Positions 5,238 through 6,314 of a stretch of 6,314 nucleotides of DNA are shown here, one piece after another. Position numbers and translations under genes: made by a program. The notes beneath the pieces are model-generated. The model saw only the letters and a list, made by a program, of their open reading frames with translations, searched no databases and was not told where the DNA came from. The stretch comes from Oscillospiraceae bacterium (GTDB lineage Bacteria; Bacillota; Clostridia; Oscillospirales; Ruminococcaceae), in NCBI GenBank assembly GCA_017828835.1, contig JAGAEK010000083.1, forward strand, positions 1 through 6,314, in the 5' to 3' direction. Each line of letters opens with the position of its first letter. Within the stretch, counting starts at the first letter, position 1.

Positions 5238-6314
5238 TTACGGCAAATATATGCCGCTTCGTTTAATTTGTTTTGTTACGGACAGTGGTTTCGGACCCAA
5301 AGTTACGGAAACCGAAAGACTGTTGTTTTTAAAGGTTTCCGTAATTTCCGTAATTCTTGAGTTAAAAGTGTTTTCGGAGATCGGGTCGCAATAAGAGCAA
5401 AGATCTCCGAGGTCGAAATCGGTTCTGTATTCGAGGGAGGAGTTTTCGATTATATCTGCTTCGACAGTCAGTAAAATCGGATACTGAGAAAGCTTTTCAG
5501 TCGCTTTTTGCCTTAATGCGGCACGGTAGGCGGTTTCGTCGAAAGGTACGCCGGATTCTTTTAAGTTGCCGGCGTTTACCCATATTTCGTAACGATCTCC
5601 GCCGGAAGACAGATCGACGGTTTCGACGATGTCTTCACAACCGTAGTCCGAGCCGGAAACGTATGCAAAATTTTTATATCCCGAGATCGAGCGTGTGATC
5701 TTATGGGTACGGATATTTTCGAAATCGTCTGAAAATATCGCGCGGGAGTTAGATGATTGGCCGGCGGTACGGTCGAGACCGTTCGTCAGAGAGAAAACGA
5801 GCGAATTATCAGAAAAAGAATAAAAGATATTGCAGGAAAGAGAGCTTGCAGAGGCAATTTCTTCGATGGTGTCAAGCAAGTTGGCTTTACAGATCGAAAA
5901 AGAAGAAACGAGGCCGCGGTGCATGGATTGTGAGACTGAAAGGTTAGGGATCTTTCTTGAGGTGACAGAAGGATTTACGGCAAATTGTTCGACGAGCGAA
6001 AGTATCACGTCTTCGGAATACCCGGAGGTGTTGATATGTGAATCGATAACTCTTGACGAGAGCAGCGATTTCACGGCGCTACCGCGAGCGATCACTTTTC
6101 CGAAGGATGCCGAGCCGCTAAAGGATACCGATTCGACGAGCATCGTCTCGTTTATATCTTGGCGATGGATATATTTACAGGAAGCCAGGAGGGGGTAGGA
6201 ATCCGGAGAGGAGACGAGAAAACAAGAAGAGGAAGAATAGTAGCAGCGCTTCCATATAAGAGAGCTGAAAGAGTCGATTACGCCGAGCAGTTCAAAAGAA
6301 CCGTTCAGCAAAAA
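5238..6314 (-). CDS. Phage tail/baseplate protein, siphovirus ReqiPepy6 Gp37-like (5' end beyond window)
   Basis: The reading frame is open to the window edge and shows 358 residues. Comparison with the family start, where the GxIDSFSSLIW block lies near the N-terminus, suggests only about ten residues are missing. Family signs are LLGVIDSFSSLIWKRCYY near the start, HRQDINETMLVESVSF, a GSAVKSLLSSRVID block, and KNFAYVSGSDYG. Further on come RYEIWVNAGNL, DFDLGDLCSYCD and RITEITETF near the C-terminus. These proteins are thought to be part of the tail tip or baseplate hub of Gram-positive siphophages; the exact role is not established. The TTG at 6311 is in frame but has no SD and would cut the conserved start short, so I treat the gene as truncated by the window. 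The baseplate gene follows by 23 nt, in one late transcript. Confidence 0.8.
   Translation of the reverse strand, partial: FLLNGSFELLGVIDSFSSLIWKRCYYSSSSCFLVSSPDSYPLLASCKYIHRQDINETMLVESVSFSGSASFGKVIARGSAVKSLLSSRVIDSHINTSGYSEDVILSLVEQFAVNPSVTSRKIPNLSVSQSMHRGLVSSFSICKANLLDTIEEIASASSLSCNIFYSFSDNSLVFSLTNGLDRTAGQSSNSRAIFSDDFENIRTHKITRSISGYKNFAYVSGSDYGCEDIVETVDLSSGGDRYEIWVNAGNLKESGVPFDETAYRAALRQKATEKLSQYPILLTVEADIIENSSLEYRTDFDLGDLCSYCDPISENTFNSRITEITETFKNNSLSVSVTLGPKPLSVTKQIKRSGIYLP

Noticed and set aside
4900..5394. Plus-strand open frame of 164 residues spanning the junction of the baseplate and Gp37-like genes
   Set aside because: It overlaps two well-supported minus-strand genes and shows no family motif.
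1..6314. CRISPR array, tRNA, insertion sequence or defence genes
   Set aside because: Both strands were read through. There are no regularly spaced repeats, no cloverleaf with acceptor/T-loop sequences, no transposase and no recognisable nuclease or toxin-antitoxin genes.

Overview
The window suggests a low-to-mid GC Gram-positive bacterium of the Bacillota, probably Clostridia. The support is Shine-Dalgarno-led genes, a class I PurE, a propeptide-type PurF, and a Firmicutes-style phage tail/lysis cassette. Every gene I accept reads on the minus strand, so transcription runs from position 6314 towards position 1. I cannot name the genus.

Region 1 (6314 to about 2651) is the end of a phage late region. 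In transcription order it holds: a ReqiPepy6 Gp37-like tail/baseplate protein whose first residues lie outside the window; a baseplate or receptor-binding-type structural protein; a very small protein made of 14-residue 'VNVNGSNR' repeats; an unrecognised 117-residue protein; a phage_holin_4/toxin-secretion-type holin; and an N-acetylmuramoyl-L-alanine amidase endolysin. Spacing is tight, with one overlap and one near-abutting pair. A strong intrinsic terminator lies ten bases after the endolysin stop. This looks like the distal tail plus lysis end of a prophage or a tail-like particle. No integrase, portal, capsid or attachment site is visible, so the window cannot say which.

Region 2 (about 2640 to 1609) is a single gene with its own good promoter and a weak terminator. 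It encodes a 311-residue protein resembling DUF4380/galactose-mutarotase-like proteins. It sits between the phage lysis cassette and the purine genes and could be a host gene or a phage cargo gene.

Region 3 (about 1550 to 1) is a purine biosynthesis unit. A promoter drives a leader of about 200 nt that folds into a long, interrupted rod whose two ends pair (1500-1511 with 1369-1381). A strong intrinsic terminator follows, then purE, then purF (3' part outside the window). The rod-like fold, the terminator and the purine-gene neighbour suggest a 6S-type RNA with purE-purF expressed by readthrough, but this is inferred from hand folding. PurF carries a Leu where the family's glutamine-binding Arg is expected.

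The best candidates for follow-up are the 6S-like RNA/attenuated purine operon, the 14-residue repeat protein, and the independently transcribed DUF4380-like gene at the phage/host junction. I do not see a clear-cut new defence or mobile system.
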